Assembly: GCF_001698225.1 (NCBI RefSeq)
Contig: NZ_CP016594.1
Location: forward strand, 3,782,001 to 3,846,000
Origin: Gordonia terrae
GTDB taxonomy: Bacteria; Actinomycetota; Actinomycetes; Mycobacteriales; Mycobacteriaceae
Direction of reading: 5' to 3'
Length of the DNA stretch: 64,000 nt
The position numbers and the translations under genes are program-made. Below, piece after piece: positions 42,011-51,060 of this stretch. Position 1 is the first letter of the stretch; every line of letters begins with the position of its first letter. The notes under the pieces were generated by a model, which did no database searches, had not been told where the DNA came from, and saw nothing but the letters and a program-made list of their open reading frames with translations.

Positions 42011-43261
42011 CTACTTCTGTCCGGCGCTCCAGGCGTAGGGCAGGTCGGTGCCGTTGAGCACGTGGTCGCCGACCGCCTGCAGTTTGAAGATCAGCGGGTT
42101 GTGCACCGAGATCACCCGGGCGTTGCGCCAGTGACGGTCGAGGCGCAGACGTTCGGAGGTGATCGACGCACCACCGACCTCGAACAGCTGGGTGGTGGCG
42201 TCGAGGACGGCGGGGATGACCGCGGCCTGGGCACGGGCGACGTCGAACTCGACGCGGTCGAGGAGATCGGCGTCCTCCCAGCCGGCGAGTGCGAGCTCGT
42301 CGAGTTCGTCGGCGATGTCGAGAACCAGCGTGCGCGCGGTGTAGGCCGCAGCCGACAGCCGGCCGATCACCTGCTGCACGAGCGGATCATGACGAGGCAG
42401 GTCGGCCGTCGAGTGGGTGAAGGTGCGTGTGCGGTTGCGCACCCACTCCACGACGTCGTCGGTGGCGCGCGCCGCGATGCCCGCCAGCACCGCGAGCTGG
42501 ACCAGCTGCAAGTACGACGTCGCATACGTGCGGCCCTCCCCGCCGTAGCCCGGACCGAGGACACGTTCGGCCGGGACCCGGACACCAGCGAACTCGGTGG
42601 TGCCACTGGCGGTCAGGCGCTGGCCGAAGCCATCCCAGTCGTCGTGCTGGGTGACACCGTCGGCGTCGGCGTCGACGAGCACCGAGACGCGCTCCCCGTC
42701 CTGGTCTGCGGCGACGAGGATGTGATCGGAGTAGAGACTGCCGGTGCTGTAGTACTTGGTGCCGTCGAGCCGGAACCCGTTGCCGTCCGCGCTCGCCGGA
42801 TCGGGGGTGAGGCGCGTCTGATAGCGGTCGATGGCACCGACGCCGGGCTCGGTGATGGCGTTGCCGACCAGCGTCCCCTCACCGACCTTGCGCAACCACT
42901 GCTGCGCGGCCTCGTCCGGGAGTGCGGCGAGCTGGTCCTCGACGAACGACCAGTGCACGCGCAGGGCCTGCGGCAGATTGGACTCCGCGGCAGCCAGATC
43001 GATGAGCAGCCGGAACAACTGCCGGATCGACGCACCGTATCCGCCGAGTTCCACCGGCACGCGCAATGCGCCGAACTTCGCCTCCCGCAGCCAGGAGACC
43101 TCGTCGTGTGCGAGCCTGCGGTCGTCCTCGCGCTGTACCGCGCCCTCGGCGATCCGGGCGAAGATCGGCGCGAACACCTCGTCGAGCCGCTCGTCGGTCG
43201 TTCCGGCGGACTCGCCGGTCGCGGGCCCGCCGGCAGGCTTGGTGGACACGGTGGACGTCAT
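42011..43261 (-). CDS. Acyl-CoA dehydrogenase-fold flavoprotein of the SfnB/DszC group
   Basis: 416 residues from the ATG at 43261 with AAAGGACC upstream; the frame extends upstream but is not protein-like. The acyl-CoA dehydrogenase fold shows in LREAKFGALRVPVELGGYGA, VGNAITEPGVGAIDR, FRLDGTKYYSTGSLYSD and ASGTTEFAGVRVP. The C-terminal block DRHWRNARVISVHNPLIFKL then QAVGDHVLNGT matches the SfnB/SoxC/DszC group, which are flavin-dependent oxidases/monooxygenases acting on sulfur compounds rather than acyl-CoA. A role in organosulfur use is inferred. It is divergent from the thiolase-hydratase fusion gene, 184 bases between starts. Confidence 0.85.
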   Translation of the reverse strand: MTSTVSTKPAGGPATGESAGTTDERLDEVFAPIFARIAEGAVQREDDRRLAHDEVSWLREAKFGALRVPVELGGYGASIRQLFRLLIDLAAAESNLPQALRVHWSFVEDQLAALPDEAAQQWLRKVGEGTLVGNAITEPGVGAIDRYQTRLTPDPASADGNGFRLDGTKYYSTGSLYSDHILVAADQDGERVSVLVDADADGVTQHDDWDGFGQRLTASGTTEFAGVRVPAERVLGPGYGGEGRTYATSYLQLVQLAVLAGIAARATDDVVEWVRNRTRTFTHSTADLPRHDPLVQQVIGRLSAAAYTARTLVLDIADELDELALAGWEDADLLDRVEFDVARAQAAVIPAVLDATTQLFEVGGASITSERLRLDRHWRNARVISVHNPLIFKLQAVGDHVLNGTDLPYAWSAGQK

Positions 43262-43445
43262 CGGTGGTCCTTTCGATCGCAATCTGGTCGGCGACAGTCT
43301 GGTCCGATCCGCGGCGCCCGACCACGGTTGGAACCGCGCTGACCGCAACACTGACGTTCTCGGCGAGCCGACCGCACACTGACGCCCCGACGTTCGTGCA
43401 CCACCTCCGATGAGACCCCGGTCACGCCGTGTGTCAATGTTTGGT

Positions 43446-45842
43446 ATGCCAACAACGCTCGTTGATATCGATCCGACCACCCCCGTCGTCGTCGGCGTGG
43501 GCCAGGCCTCGGAGCGCCTGACCGATCCCGGGTACGAGGCGCTCGGCGAGGCCGACCTCGCCGCCCGGGCGGTGACCGCCGCGTTCGCCGACTCCGGAGG
43601 CGACGTCGCCGCGTCGATCGACACGATCGCCGCGATCCGCTCGTTCGAGATCTCGAGCCCGTTGTCGTCGTCACCGCTGGGCCGACCGGACAACATGCCG
43701 CGCGCGGTCGGCAACCGGGTCGGGGTGGACCCACGCCGCGCCGTGCAGGCCGTGACCGGCGGCCAGACCCCGCAGACGATGCTCACCGAACTCGCGGCGG
43801 CCATCGCGGCCGGCAGATCCGAGGGCGCAGTCGTCTTCGGCGCCGAGGTGATGTCGACCGTCCGCCATCTGATGTCCCAGCCGGAGGACCAGCGGCCGAG
43901 CTTCGCCGAAGAGGTCGGGGGCCAGCTCGACGACCGCGGCTTCGGGCTGAAGGGGATCATCACCGTCGCCGAGATGCGGCACGGCCTCGCATCGGTGCTG
44001 CCGCAGTACGCCCTACTGGAGAACGCCCGCCGGCACGCCTCGGGGTTGGGCCGGGACGCCTACATCGCCACCCTGGGTGAGTTGTTCGCACCCTTCACCG
44101 AGGTGGCCGCCGCCAACCCGCACTCGGCGGCACCGACGGCGCGCACCGCCGCCGAACTCGTCGCGGTCACTCCCGAGAACCGGGTCGTGGCGGATCCGTT
44201 CACCCGGTACATCGTGGCGCGCGATCAGGTGAACCAGGCAGCCGCGGTGGTCGTGATGTCGGTCCGGGCGGCGCAGGCCGCCGGGATCGATCCCGCGAAA
44301 TGGGTGTTCCTGCATGGTCACTCGTCGACCGTCGAACGCCCCGTCCTGGCTCGTCCCGACCTCGGCTCCGCCCCCGCAGCCCCGGCTGCGGTGCAGCACG
44401 CGCTGCAGGTCGCCGGACTCGGACTCGACGACATCTCGGTCCTCGACATCTACAGCTGCTTCCCGATCGCGGTGTTCAACGTCCTCGACGGAATCGGGAT
44501 GGCGCCCGACGATCCACGCGGGCTGACCCTCACCGGCGGGTTGCCGTTCTTCGGCGGCCCGGGCAACAACTACTCCCTGCACGCGATCGCCGAGGTGGTC
44601 ACGCGGGTCCGACGATCACCGGGCGATTTCGGTCTGGTCGTCGCCAACGGCGGGGTGCTGAGCAAGCATGCCGCCGGGGTTTACTCGACGACGCCGGCAC
44701 CGTGGCGCCCGGACACCAGCGGACCGGTCCAGGCCGAGCTCGACGCGGCGGCAACCGTTCCCACCATCGCCGACGCCGACGGCGCCGCGGTCATCGAGAC
44801 CTACACGGTCATCCCGCAGAAGAGCGGCCGCCGCACCGGTGTGGTCATCGGCCGGCTGGTCGACCCGACCTCGCCGGACGGGCTCGGCGCCCGGTTCGTC
44901 GCCAATCTCGACTCCGACGACGACGAGTTCTTCGACCTTCTCCTGACCTCCGACGACCCCGTCGGCACGCCGATCGTCGTGCGGTCGTTCGACAAGGGCA
45001 ACCGGGTGGCCCTGACCGCCGCGGCCATGAACTCCCGGCATCCAGTTGTCGCACCGGCATTCCGCGAGTCCTACGAACATGTCGAGGTCCGTCGCGACGG
45101 TCGGTTGCTCGAGGTGACCATCAACCGCCCCGACGCACGCAACGCGTTGAACCCCGCGGCCAACGCCGAACTCGACTCGATCTTCGACGCCTACTTCGCC
45201 GATCCCGACCTGTGGGTGGCGATCCTGACCGGTAAGGGCGACAAGGCCTTCTCGGCGGGCAACGACCTCGCCGCGACCGCAGGCCCGGCCGCCCTGTCGG
45301 TCCCGAAGAACGGGTTCGCGGGACTGACCTCACGGCGCAGCCTCCCCAAACCGGTCATCGCCGCGGTCAACGGGTTCGCACTCGGCGGTGGCTGTGAGAT
45401 CGCGATGGCCTGCCACATCGTCGTGGCCGACGAGGACGCCTCCTTCGGCCTGCCCGAGGTGAAGGTCGGACTCGCGGCGGCCGCCGGCGGGTTGGTCCGG
45501 CTGCCGCGGATGATCCCACCTGCGCTCGCGCGCGACATGATCCTGACCGGCCGCCGGATCTCGGCCGCCGAGGCCACCGCCGCCGGTCTGGTGAGCCGGA
45601 TCGCCCCGGCCGGAAAGGTTCTCGAGACCGCGCGCGGAGTGGCCGAGGAGATCCTCGCCGCCTCACCCACGTCGGTGCGGGCGTCGATCGCCACCATGGA
45701 GCAGTCCGATGCCATCACCGACACCGTCGATGCCGTCCACGCCAGCACCTCGGTGCTCGACTCGCTGGTCATCAGTGGCGACACCCTCGAAGGGATCATG
45801 GCGTTCGTGATGAAGCGTTCACCGAACTGGAAGGGTCACTGA
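43446..45842 (+). CDS. Thiolase-like / enoyl-CoA hydratase fusion protein
   Basis: 798 residues from the ATG at 43446 (MPTTLVDIDP); an ATG three codons earlier is possible and no strong ribosome-binding site distinguishes them. Residues ~10-390 form a thiolase-superfamily domain of the acetyl-CoA acetyltransferase type lacking the classical N-terminal Cys (AVTGGQTPQTML in its place) but with LDIYSCFPIAVFN and FFGGPGNNYSLHAI. Residues ~400-530 are a small beta domain (TYTVIPQKSGRRTGVVIGRL). From ~545 to the end is a crotonase: AFSAGNDL and GFALGGGCEIAMACHIVVAD for the oxyanion hole and first Glu, SFGLPEVKVGL for the second Glu. Both hydratase glutamates are present. A hairpin follows. Confidence 0.88.
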   Translation: MPTTLVDIDPTTPVVVGVGQASERLTDPGYEALGEADLAARAVTAAFADSGGDVAASIDTIAAIRSFEISSPLSSSPLGRPDNMPRAVGNRVGVDPRRAVQAVTGGQTPQTMLTELAAAIAAGRSEGAVVFGAEVMSTVRHLMSQPEDQRPSFAEEVGGQLDDRGFGLKGIITVAEMRHGLASVLPQYALLENARRHASGLGRDAYIATLGELFAPFTEVAAANPHSAAPTARTAAELVAVTPENRVVADPFTRYIVARDQVNQAAAVVVMSVRAAQAAGIDPAKWVFLHGHSSTVERPVLARPDLGSAPAAPAAVQHALQVAGLGLDDISVLDIYSCFPIAVFNVLDGIGMAPDDPRGLTLTGGLPFFGGPGNNYSLHAIAEVVTRVRRSPGDFGLVVANGGVLSKHAAGVYSTTPAPWRPDTSGPVQAELDAAATVPTIADADGAAVIETYTVIPQKSGRRTGVVIGRLVDPTSPDGLGARFVANLDSDDDEFFDLLLTSDDPVGTPIVVRSFDKGNRVALTAAAMNSRHPVVAPAFRESYEHVEVRRDGRLLEVTINRPDARNALNPAANAELDSIFDAYFADPDLWVAILTGKGDKAFSAGNDLAATAGPAALSVPKNGFAGLTSRRSLPKPVIAAVNGFALGGGCEIAMACHIVVADEDASFGLPEVKVGLAAAAGGLVRLPRMIPPALARDMILTGRRISAAEATAAGLVSRIAPAGKVLETARGVAEEILAASPTSVRASIATMEQSDAITDTVDAVHASTSVLDSLVISGDTLEGIMAFVMKRSPNWKGH

Positions 45843-45908
45843 GAACCAACCGGAGACGTAAGCACCCCGAAAGCGCGCGGATGGTCGTCGAATGGTCAAC
45901 ACTTGACG

Positions 45909-45937
45909 GCGGCCACCCCGCGCGTCGGGGTGGCCGC
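45909..45937 (+). terminator. Hairpin terminator after the thiolase-hydratase gene
   Basis: GCGGCCACCCCG pairs perfectly with CGGGGTGGCCGC over 12 bases around a five-base loop, 66 bases after the stop. No T-run follows. Confidence 0.75.
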
Positions 45938-45977
45938 TGTTCCGACACATCAGTCGTGTCCAGAAAGGCGGCACACC

Positions 45978-47240
45978 ATGTCCGGTCGCAGTGAGGCAAG
46001 CGGAACGAAGTCGTCCAAACGCACTCCGCCACAACCCTCGTATCGAGTCGATCCGCCCGATTGGACGCTGCCACGGGGCACCATCGTGCTCCTCACCATC
46101 GCCGGCCTCGTCGTCGCCATCGCCGGGATCAAGTCGGTGGCGTCGCTGGTCGGGCCGATCTTCCTCGCGCTGATGCTCACCGTCGCCGTTCAGCCGATCC
46201 CGACCTGGTTGCGCAAGAGAGGATTTCCCCGCTGGGCCGCCTTCGTGACGACGGTGCTCCTCGTCTACGGCATCCTCATCGGATTGTTCGCGGCGCTGGT
46301 GTTCTCGGTGGCGCGCCTGGCGTCGATACTCCCCCAGTACGACGACAAGTTCGACGACCTCGTCACCAGCTTCCAGAACTTCCTCACCAGTCACGGCGTG
46401 AGCCACGACAAGGTGCAGGACATGATCTCCCACGTCGACACCAGCAAGGTCGTGAGCGCGGTGACCGACGTGCTGGCCAGCACGTTCAGTGTCGCCTCGG
46501 CACTGATCCTGGTGCTTGCCCTGCTGCTGTTCATGGCGGCGGACTCGGTCGGCTTCGACGACCGGATGAACATCCTGGACCGGATGCGTCCCGACATCGC
46601 ATCGGCCTTCCGTTCCTTTTCCCAGGGCACGCGCAGCTACCTCTGGGTGTCGACGGTCTTCGGGCTCATCGTCGCCGTCCTCGACAGCGTGGCCCTCGCC
46701 TTGCTCTCCATCCCGCTCCCCATCCTCTGGGGCCTGTTGTCGTTCATCACCAACTACATCCCGAACGTCGGCTTCATCATCGGTCTCGTCCCACCCGCAC
46801 TGCTCGGACTGCTCGACGGCGGGGTCAGCAAGATGCTGATCGTCATCGTCGTCTACAGCGCCATCAACGTCGTCATCCAGTCGGTGATCCAGCCGAAGTT
46901 CGTCGGCGACGCGGTGGGACTCTCCACCACCCTGACGTTTCTGTCCCTGCTCTTCTGGGCCTGGGCGATCGGACCGTTGGGCGCGATCCTCGCGGTACCG
47001 CTGACACTGCTCGGCAAGGCCCTGCTCATCGACATCGATCCCGCGACCCGCTGGGCGGACGTGCTGCTGTCGTCGGGCGGAAAGCCGAATGACTCGGGCG
47101 GAAAGCCGAATGACACGGACTCACCCGATGACGAGGCACCCGACGGCGACGGCGCCGAGCCCACGAAGACCCCGGACGCGGAGGGCGAGGATCCCCCTCG
47201 CGGTTTCACTCCGGACGTCACACTGAAGCCGGAAACGTGA
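45978..47240 (+). CDS. AI-2E family transporter
   Basis: 420 residues. A ~35-residue hydrophilic N-terminus precedes eight predicted helices in the AI-2E/PerM pattern: GTIVLLTIAGLVVAIAGI, VGPIFLALMLTVAVQPIPTW, FVTTVLLVYGILIGLFAALV, a soluble domain (SFQNFLTSHGVSHDKVQDMI), then LLFMAADSVGF, SYLWVSTVFGLIVAVLDSVA, PILWGLLSFITNYIPNVGFI and GPLGAILAVPLTLLGKALLI. The family includes putative autoinducer-2 exporters and Na+/H+ antiporters; substrate not assignable. The acidic C-tail contains a duplicated SGGKPND. Confidence 0.85.
   Translation: MSGRSEASGTKSSKRTPPQPSYRVDPPDWTLPRGTIVLLTIAGLVVAIAGIKSVASLVGPIFLALMLTVAVQPIPTWLRKRGFPRWAAFVTTVLLVYGILIGLFAALVFSVARLASILPQYDDKFDDLVTSFQNFLTSHGVSHDKVQDMISHVDTSKVVSAVTDVLASTFSVASALILVLALLLFMAADSVGFDDRMNILDRMRPDIASAFRSFSQGTRSYLWVSTVFGLIVAVLDSVALALLSIPLPILWGLLSFITNYIPNVGFIIGLVPPALLGLLDGGVSKMLIVIVVYSAINVVIQSVIQPKFVGDAVGLSTTLTFLSLLFWAWAIGPLGAILAVPLTLLGKALLIDIDPATRWADVLLSSGGKPNDSGGKPNDTDSPDDEAPDGDGAEPTKTPDAEGEDPPRGFTPDVTLKPET
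47073..47114. repeat. 21-bp in-frame tandem duplication in the AI-2E transporter tail
   Basis: TCGGGCGGAAAGCCGAATGA plus C is repeated once exactly, duplicating SGGKPND in the cytoplasmic tail. Perfect identity implies a recent event. Confidence 0.9.
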
Positions 47241-47330
47241 GGCGGGCTACGCACCGCGCCGATCATTGGGTAGATTCCCTTTCGACCCCAATCTGACCAC
47301 AACCGTTTACAGATAGGTTGCGCACCGCTC

Positions 47331-48563
47331 ATGGACATGAACTGGTCTCCGGACGACGCTGCGTTTCGCGACGAGGTCCGCGCGTTCCTCGACGAGAAAC
47401 TGACCCCCGACCTACGCGCTGCGGGCACGCTGCGCACCAGCGTCTACTCCGACCACGAGGCCTCGATGGAGTGGCAGGCGATCCTGCACGAGCGTGGCTG
47501 GGCCGCTCCCGCGTGGCCGGTGCAGTACGGCGGGTGCGACTGGTCGCAGTCCCAGCACTACATCTTCAGCCGTGAGTCGATCCTCGCCGGCGCACCCTCG
47601 CTGTCGCCGATGGGCATCCGCATGGTGTCGCACGCGATCATGGCGTTCGGCACCGACGAACAGAAGAACTTCTTCCTGCCCGGCATCCTCGACGGCAGCG
47701 TGTTCTTCTGCCAGGGCTACTCCGAACCCGAGTCCGGCTCCGACCTCGCGTCGCTGTCGATGGCCGCGGTCGACGACGGCGACGACCTCGTCGTCACCGG
47801 TTCGAAGATCTGGACCACGCACGCCTCGGAGGCGAACTGGATCTTCTGCCTGGTGCGCACGTCGCGCCAGGAGCGCAAGCAGCAGGGCATCACGTTCGTC
47901 CTCATCGACATGAACTCGCCGGGTATCGAGGTACAGAACCTGGTGTTCGCGTCCGGCGAGCAGGTGCAGGCGCAGGTCTTCTTCGACGGCGTGCGCGTGC
48001 CCAAGAAGAACGTCCTCGGCAAGATCGACGACGGTTGGACTGTCGCCAAGTACCTGCTCGTCTTCGAGCGCGGGGGCGGCGCGGCCGCACCGGCGCTGCA
48101 GGTCATGGCCGAGCAGCTCGGGCGGGACGCGGCATCGGTGACCGCACCGAACGGCGGCCCGTTGTCGGAGGATCCGGCGTTCGCGGCCAAGCTCACCGAT
48201 CTCCAGGTCCGCGCGAAGATCCTCGAGGTCCTCGAATACCGCGCGCTCGCCGCGATGAGCTCGGGCAAGGACCCCGGTTCCATCGCATCGATGCTGAAGA
48301 TCCTCGGCACCGAGCTGAGCCAGGAGATCACCACCCTGAGCCTGGAGGCCGCCGGCCCCCACGGACGCGTCTTCCAGCCGCACGCCACCAAGCCGGGCGG
48401 ACCCATCTTCCAGTACACCCCGCCCACCGACGGCTACGTCAGCGGCGAACCGTGGCAGGCCGTCGCCCCGCTGCACTACTTCAACGACCGCGCGGGCTCG
48501 ATCTACGCCGGCAGCAACGAAATTCAACGCAACATCCTCGCCAAAGCGGCTCTCGGTCTCTGA
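47331..48563 (+). CDS. Acyl-CoA dehydrogenase, large subunit of a probable heteromeric pair
   Basis: 410 residues. FAD/substrate segments are visible: FFCQGYSEPESGSDLASLSM, KIWTTHASEANWIFCLVRT, FDGVRVPKKNVLG and the C-terminal YAGSNEIQRNILAKAALGL. The Glu of the usual YEGT motif is Ala (YAGS), as in mycobacterial FadE subunits that work as alpha2beta2 complexes with the base supplied elsewhere. The next gene is a second, different acyl-CoA dehydrogenase 20 bases downstream, the usual layout of such pairs in steroid or branched-acid degradation. Substrate unknown. The promoter region (47241-47330) is short. Confidence 0.9.
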   Translation: MDMNWSPDDAAFRDEVRAFLDEKLTPDLRAAGTLRTSVYSDHEASMEWQAILHERGWAAPAWPVQYGGCDWSQSQHYIFSRESILAGAPSLSPMGIRMVSHAIMAFGTDEQKNFFLPGILDGSVFFCQGYSEPESGSDLASLSMAAVDDGDDLVVTGSKIWTTHASEANWIFCLVRTSRQERKQQGITFVLIDMNSPGIEVQNLVFASGEQVQAQVFFDGVRVPKKNVLGKIDDGWTVAKYLLVFERGGGAAAPALQVMAEQLGRDAASVTAPNGGPLSEDPAFAAKLTDLQVRAKILEVLEYRALAAMSSGKDPGSIASMLKILGTELSQEITTLSLEAAGPHGRVFQPHATKPGGPIFQYTPPTDGYVSGEPWQAVAPLHYFNDRAGSIYAGSNEIQRNILAKAALGL

Positions 48564-48583
48564 CGGGTCACAGGAGAAAACTG

Positions 48584-49735
48584 ATGGACTTCACACTCAC
48601 ACCCGAACAGCAACTGCTGTCCGACGGTCTCGGCAAGTTCCTCGACGCACGGTACGACCTGCAGGTCAGCCGCGACGCGGCCAAGGTCGGCGAGGGCTGG
48701 CAGCCGAAGATCTGGAAGGCCTTCGTCGAGGACCTCGGCGTCGTCGGCGCCTGCCTGCCCGAGGACATCGGCGGATTCGGCGGCGGCCCGGAGGAACTGA
48801 TGGTCGTCACCGAGGCGCTTGGGCACGCTCTCGTGGTCGAGCCGTTCGTCGACACGGTGGTGCTCGGCGCGGGTCTCCTCCATGCGACCGGCAACCCGGC
48901 CGCTCTCGAAGCCGCCGGTCGCATCGCCGAGGGCGAGGCCCTGAGCGCGCTGGCCGCACTCGAAGACGGCTCGGGCGGGGTTCTCTCACGGATCGAGACC
49001 AGTGCCGACCGCGACGGTGATGCCTGGGTGCTCAACGGCACCAAGGCTGTCGTCACCACGGCGCCGCTCGCCGACTACCTCATCGTCAGCGCCCGCACCG
49101 CAGGCGAACCCCACGATCCCGCCGGGGTCTCGCTGTTCCTCGTCGACCTCGCCGATGGCGGCCCGAAGGGTCTCGAGCTGCACAGGCTGCGCACCATCGA
49201 CGACCGCCAGGCGGCCGACATCACGTTCACCGACGTGCGCCTGCCCGCCGACGCGCTCATCGCCGACGAGAATGCGATCGAGATCCTCGAGAAGGCCTGG
49301 GACACCGCGACCGCCGCGGTGGTCTCCGAGGCCGTGGGCCTGATGCGCAAGGTGTTCACCGACACCGTCGAATACTCCAAGCAGCGCGAGCAGTTCGGCG
49401 TGCCCATCGGCAGTTTCCAGGTGTTGCAGCACCGCATGGTCGACATGCACCTCGAACTCGAGCAGTCGGTCGCCGCACAGTATTTCGCGATCCTGTCCCT
49501 CGACGGCTCCCCGGCCGAGCGTGCGGCGGCGGTCTCGGCCGCCAAGGCCACGATCAGTCGCGCCGCCCGGTTCATCGGCCAGAACGCGGTGCAGTTGCAC
49601 GGCGGCATGGGCATGACCGAGGAACTGGCGATCGGTCACTACTTCAAGCGACTGACCGCGATCGAGTACGAATTCGGCACCGCCGACGCCCATCTCGCGC
49701 GCTTCGCGACCGCCACCGCGCAGATCGACGCCTGA
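48584..49735 (+). CDS. Acyl-CoA dehydrogenase, small subunit of a probable heteromeric pair
   Basis: 383 residues with GGAGA seven bases before the ATG. The N-terminal MDFTLTPEQQLLSDGLGKFL, FGGGPEELMVVTEALGHALV, VLNGTKAVVTTAPLADYLIV, YSKQREQFGVPIGSFQVLQH and QLHGGMGMTEELAIGHYFKR are typical of the divergent FadE partner that keeps FAD contacts but ends early without YEGT. It should form a complex with the preceding protein. A 16-bp-stem bidirectional terminator follows. Confidence 0.9.
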   Translation: MDFTLTPEQQLLSDGLGKFLDARYDLQVSRDAAKVGEGWQPKIWKAFVEDLGVVGACLPEDIGGFGGGPEELMVVTEALGHALVVEPFVDTVVLGAGLLHATGNPAALEAAGRIAEGEALSALAALEDGSGGVLSRIETSADRDGDAWVLNGTKAVVTTAPLADYLIVSARTAGEPHDPAGVSLFLVDLADGGPKGLELHRLRTIDDRQAADITFTDVRLPADALIADENAIEILEKAWDTATAAVVSEAVGLMRKVFTDTVEYSKQREQFGVPIGSFQVLQHRMVDMHLELEQSVAAQYFAILSLDGSPAERAAAVSAAKATISRAARFIGQNAVQLHGGMGMTEELAIGHYFKRLTAIEYEFGTADAHLARFATATAQIDA

Positions 49736-49740
49736 CTCCA

Positions 49741-49786
49741 TCGCAGAATCGCCGCCTCCCGCTTCCGGTGGGCGGCGATTCTGCGA
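49741..49786. terminator. Bidirectional terminator between convergent genes
   Basis: TCGCAGAATCGCCGCC pairs perfectly with GGCGGCGATTCTGCGA (16 bp) around a 14-base loop. It occupies almost the whole 58-base gap between the acyl-CoA dehydrogenase stop and the convergent hydratase stop. Confidence 0.85.
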
Positions 49787-49793
49787 CCAGGCC

Positions 49794-50582
49794 CTAGCTG
49801 TCGGTCCACACCGGCTTCCGCTTCTGCAGGAACGCCGACATCCCCTCCTGCGCATCGCACGTCATCGCATTGGTCGCCATCGTCTCGCCCATCTCGTCGT
49901 AGGCGGCGGACTCGTCGAGCTCGATCTGCCGGTAGAACGCCTGCTTGCCGATGGACACGGTCCGGGCACTCGATCCGGCGATCTGCAGAGCCAGTTCACG
50001 CACCGAGTCCGCCAGCGCCTCGTCGTCGACGACACCGCTCAGGAGTCCCCACTCGGCGGCGGTCTCGGCATCGATCGCCTCGCCGGTGAGCAACATGTGC
50101 ATCGCGCGCTTGCGTCCGATCGCGCGGGACAGCGCGACCATCGGCGTCGAGCAGAACAACCCGATGCGGACGCCCGGCGTGCTGAATCGCGCGCTGCGAC
50201 CGGCCACCGCCAGATCACATGTCGCGACCAGTTGACACCCCGCCGCGAACGCCATGCCGGCGACCTCGGCGATGACGGGCGGTCGCACGTCGTGGACCGT
50301 CTGCATCAGCTCGGTGCACGTCGCGAAGACAGCGCGCTCGTCGTCGAGGGTTCGGTCGACGAGCTCACCGAGGTCATGCCCGGCGGAGAAGGCGGGCCCG
50401 AGCGCGCGGATGACGATCACTCGCACGCGCGGGTCGTCGTCCAAGTTCCGCAGCGCGGCGGTGATGGCGCGCATCGTGCTCGTGGACAACGGGTTACGAC
50501 GCCGCGCATCCCCCAACGTGATCACCCCGAGGGGTTCGGCGATCTCCGTCGACACCGCATCGAGCGCGGTCTGATCTGTCAT
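49794..50582 (-). CDS. Enoyl-CoA hydratase/isomerase family protein, ECHDC3-like
   Basis: 262 residues from the ATG at 50582 (MTDQTALDAV); an upstream ATG ten codons earlier is possible. The crotonase core shows in GPAFSAGHDLGEL and GMAFAAGCQLVATCDLAVAG, then ARFSTPGVRIGLFCSTPMVA. The two hydratase glutamates are not kept (Gln in AAGCQL, Gly in TPGVRIG), whereas GLFCSTP and the C-terminal QEGMSAFLQKRKPVW are the ECHDC3 subgroup signature. It is thus probably not a standard hydratase. Its reaction is unknown. Confidence 0.87.
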   Translation of the reverse strand: MTDQTALDAVSTEIAEPLGVITLGDARRRNPLSTSTMRAITAALRNLDDDPRVRVIVIRALGPAFSAGHDLGELVDRTLDDERAVFATCTELMQTVHDVRPPVIAEVAGMAFAAGCQLVATCDLAVAGRSARFSTPGVRIGLFCSTPMVALSRAIGRKRAMHMLLTGEAIDAETAAEWGLLSGVVDDEALADSVRELALQIAGSSARTVSIGKQAFYRQIELDESAAYDEMGETMATNAMTCDAQEGMSAFLQKRKPVWTDS

Positions 50583-50625
50583 GTTCGGCTGCCTCTCATC
50601 CGTTCTCTTCACTGACGCACGTTCG

Positions 50626-51000
50626 TCACTCGCGCACCCGGTATCGGTCGCCGACCGCGATGTAGACGGTGTAGCCGATCAGCGCCAGGACGTAGACGAC
50701 GAGCGGCACCGCGAACGCCCAGGCGTTCATCGACGCCTCCCCCGACGCCGAGAAGACCGTCGTCGCCGCCAGCAGCCAGGCCAGCAGCGCCATCGTGGCC
50801 GCCCCGATCAGCAGGCCGACCGCACCCAGGCCAGTCAGCACGACCCACTTCGAATCCCACCTGGTGACCTCGCCTGCGGCGTCGATGTGCCCCGCGATCC
50901 GGGCCGGACCGGCGACGGCGACCGCCACCCACACCGACGCGAACACGGCTGTGGCGAGTACGAACGCCCATCGCTGCGCGCTCCACGGCGAATCGGTCAT
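50626..51000 (-). CDS. Small membrane protein (DUF1648-like)
   Basis: 124 residues from the ATG at 51000. Three hydrophobic helices are visible: WAFVLATAVFASVWVAVAVA, WVVLTGLGAVGLLIGAATMA, LLAWLLAATTVF and a fourth at VPLVVYVLALIGYTVYIAVG. RIAGHIDAAGEVTRWDSK after the first helix matches the HxxAxGEPxRWGSK of DUF1648 proteins. The function is unknown. It is divergent from the Old Yellow Enzyme gene, with 60 bases between. Confidence 0.75.
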   Translation of the reverse strand: MTDSPWSAQRWAFVLATAVFASVWVAVAVAGPARIAGHIDAAGEVTRWDSKWVVLTGLGAVGLLIGAATMALLAWLLAATTVFSASGEASMNAWAFAVPLVVYVLALIGYTVYIAVGDRYRVRE

Positions 51001-51060
51001 GCCACGACGATATGGCAGCCGGCAGGGAATACGGCGCCCCGTCGATCGTTGTGTCTCCTC

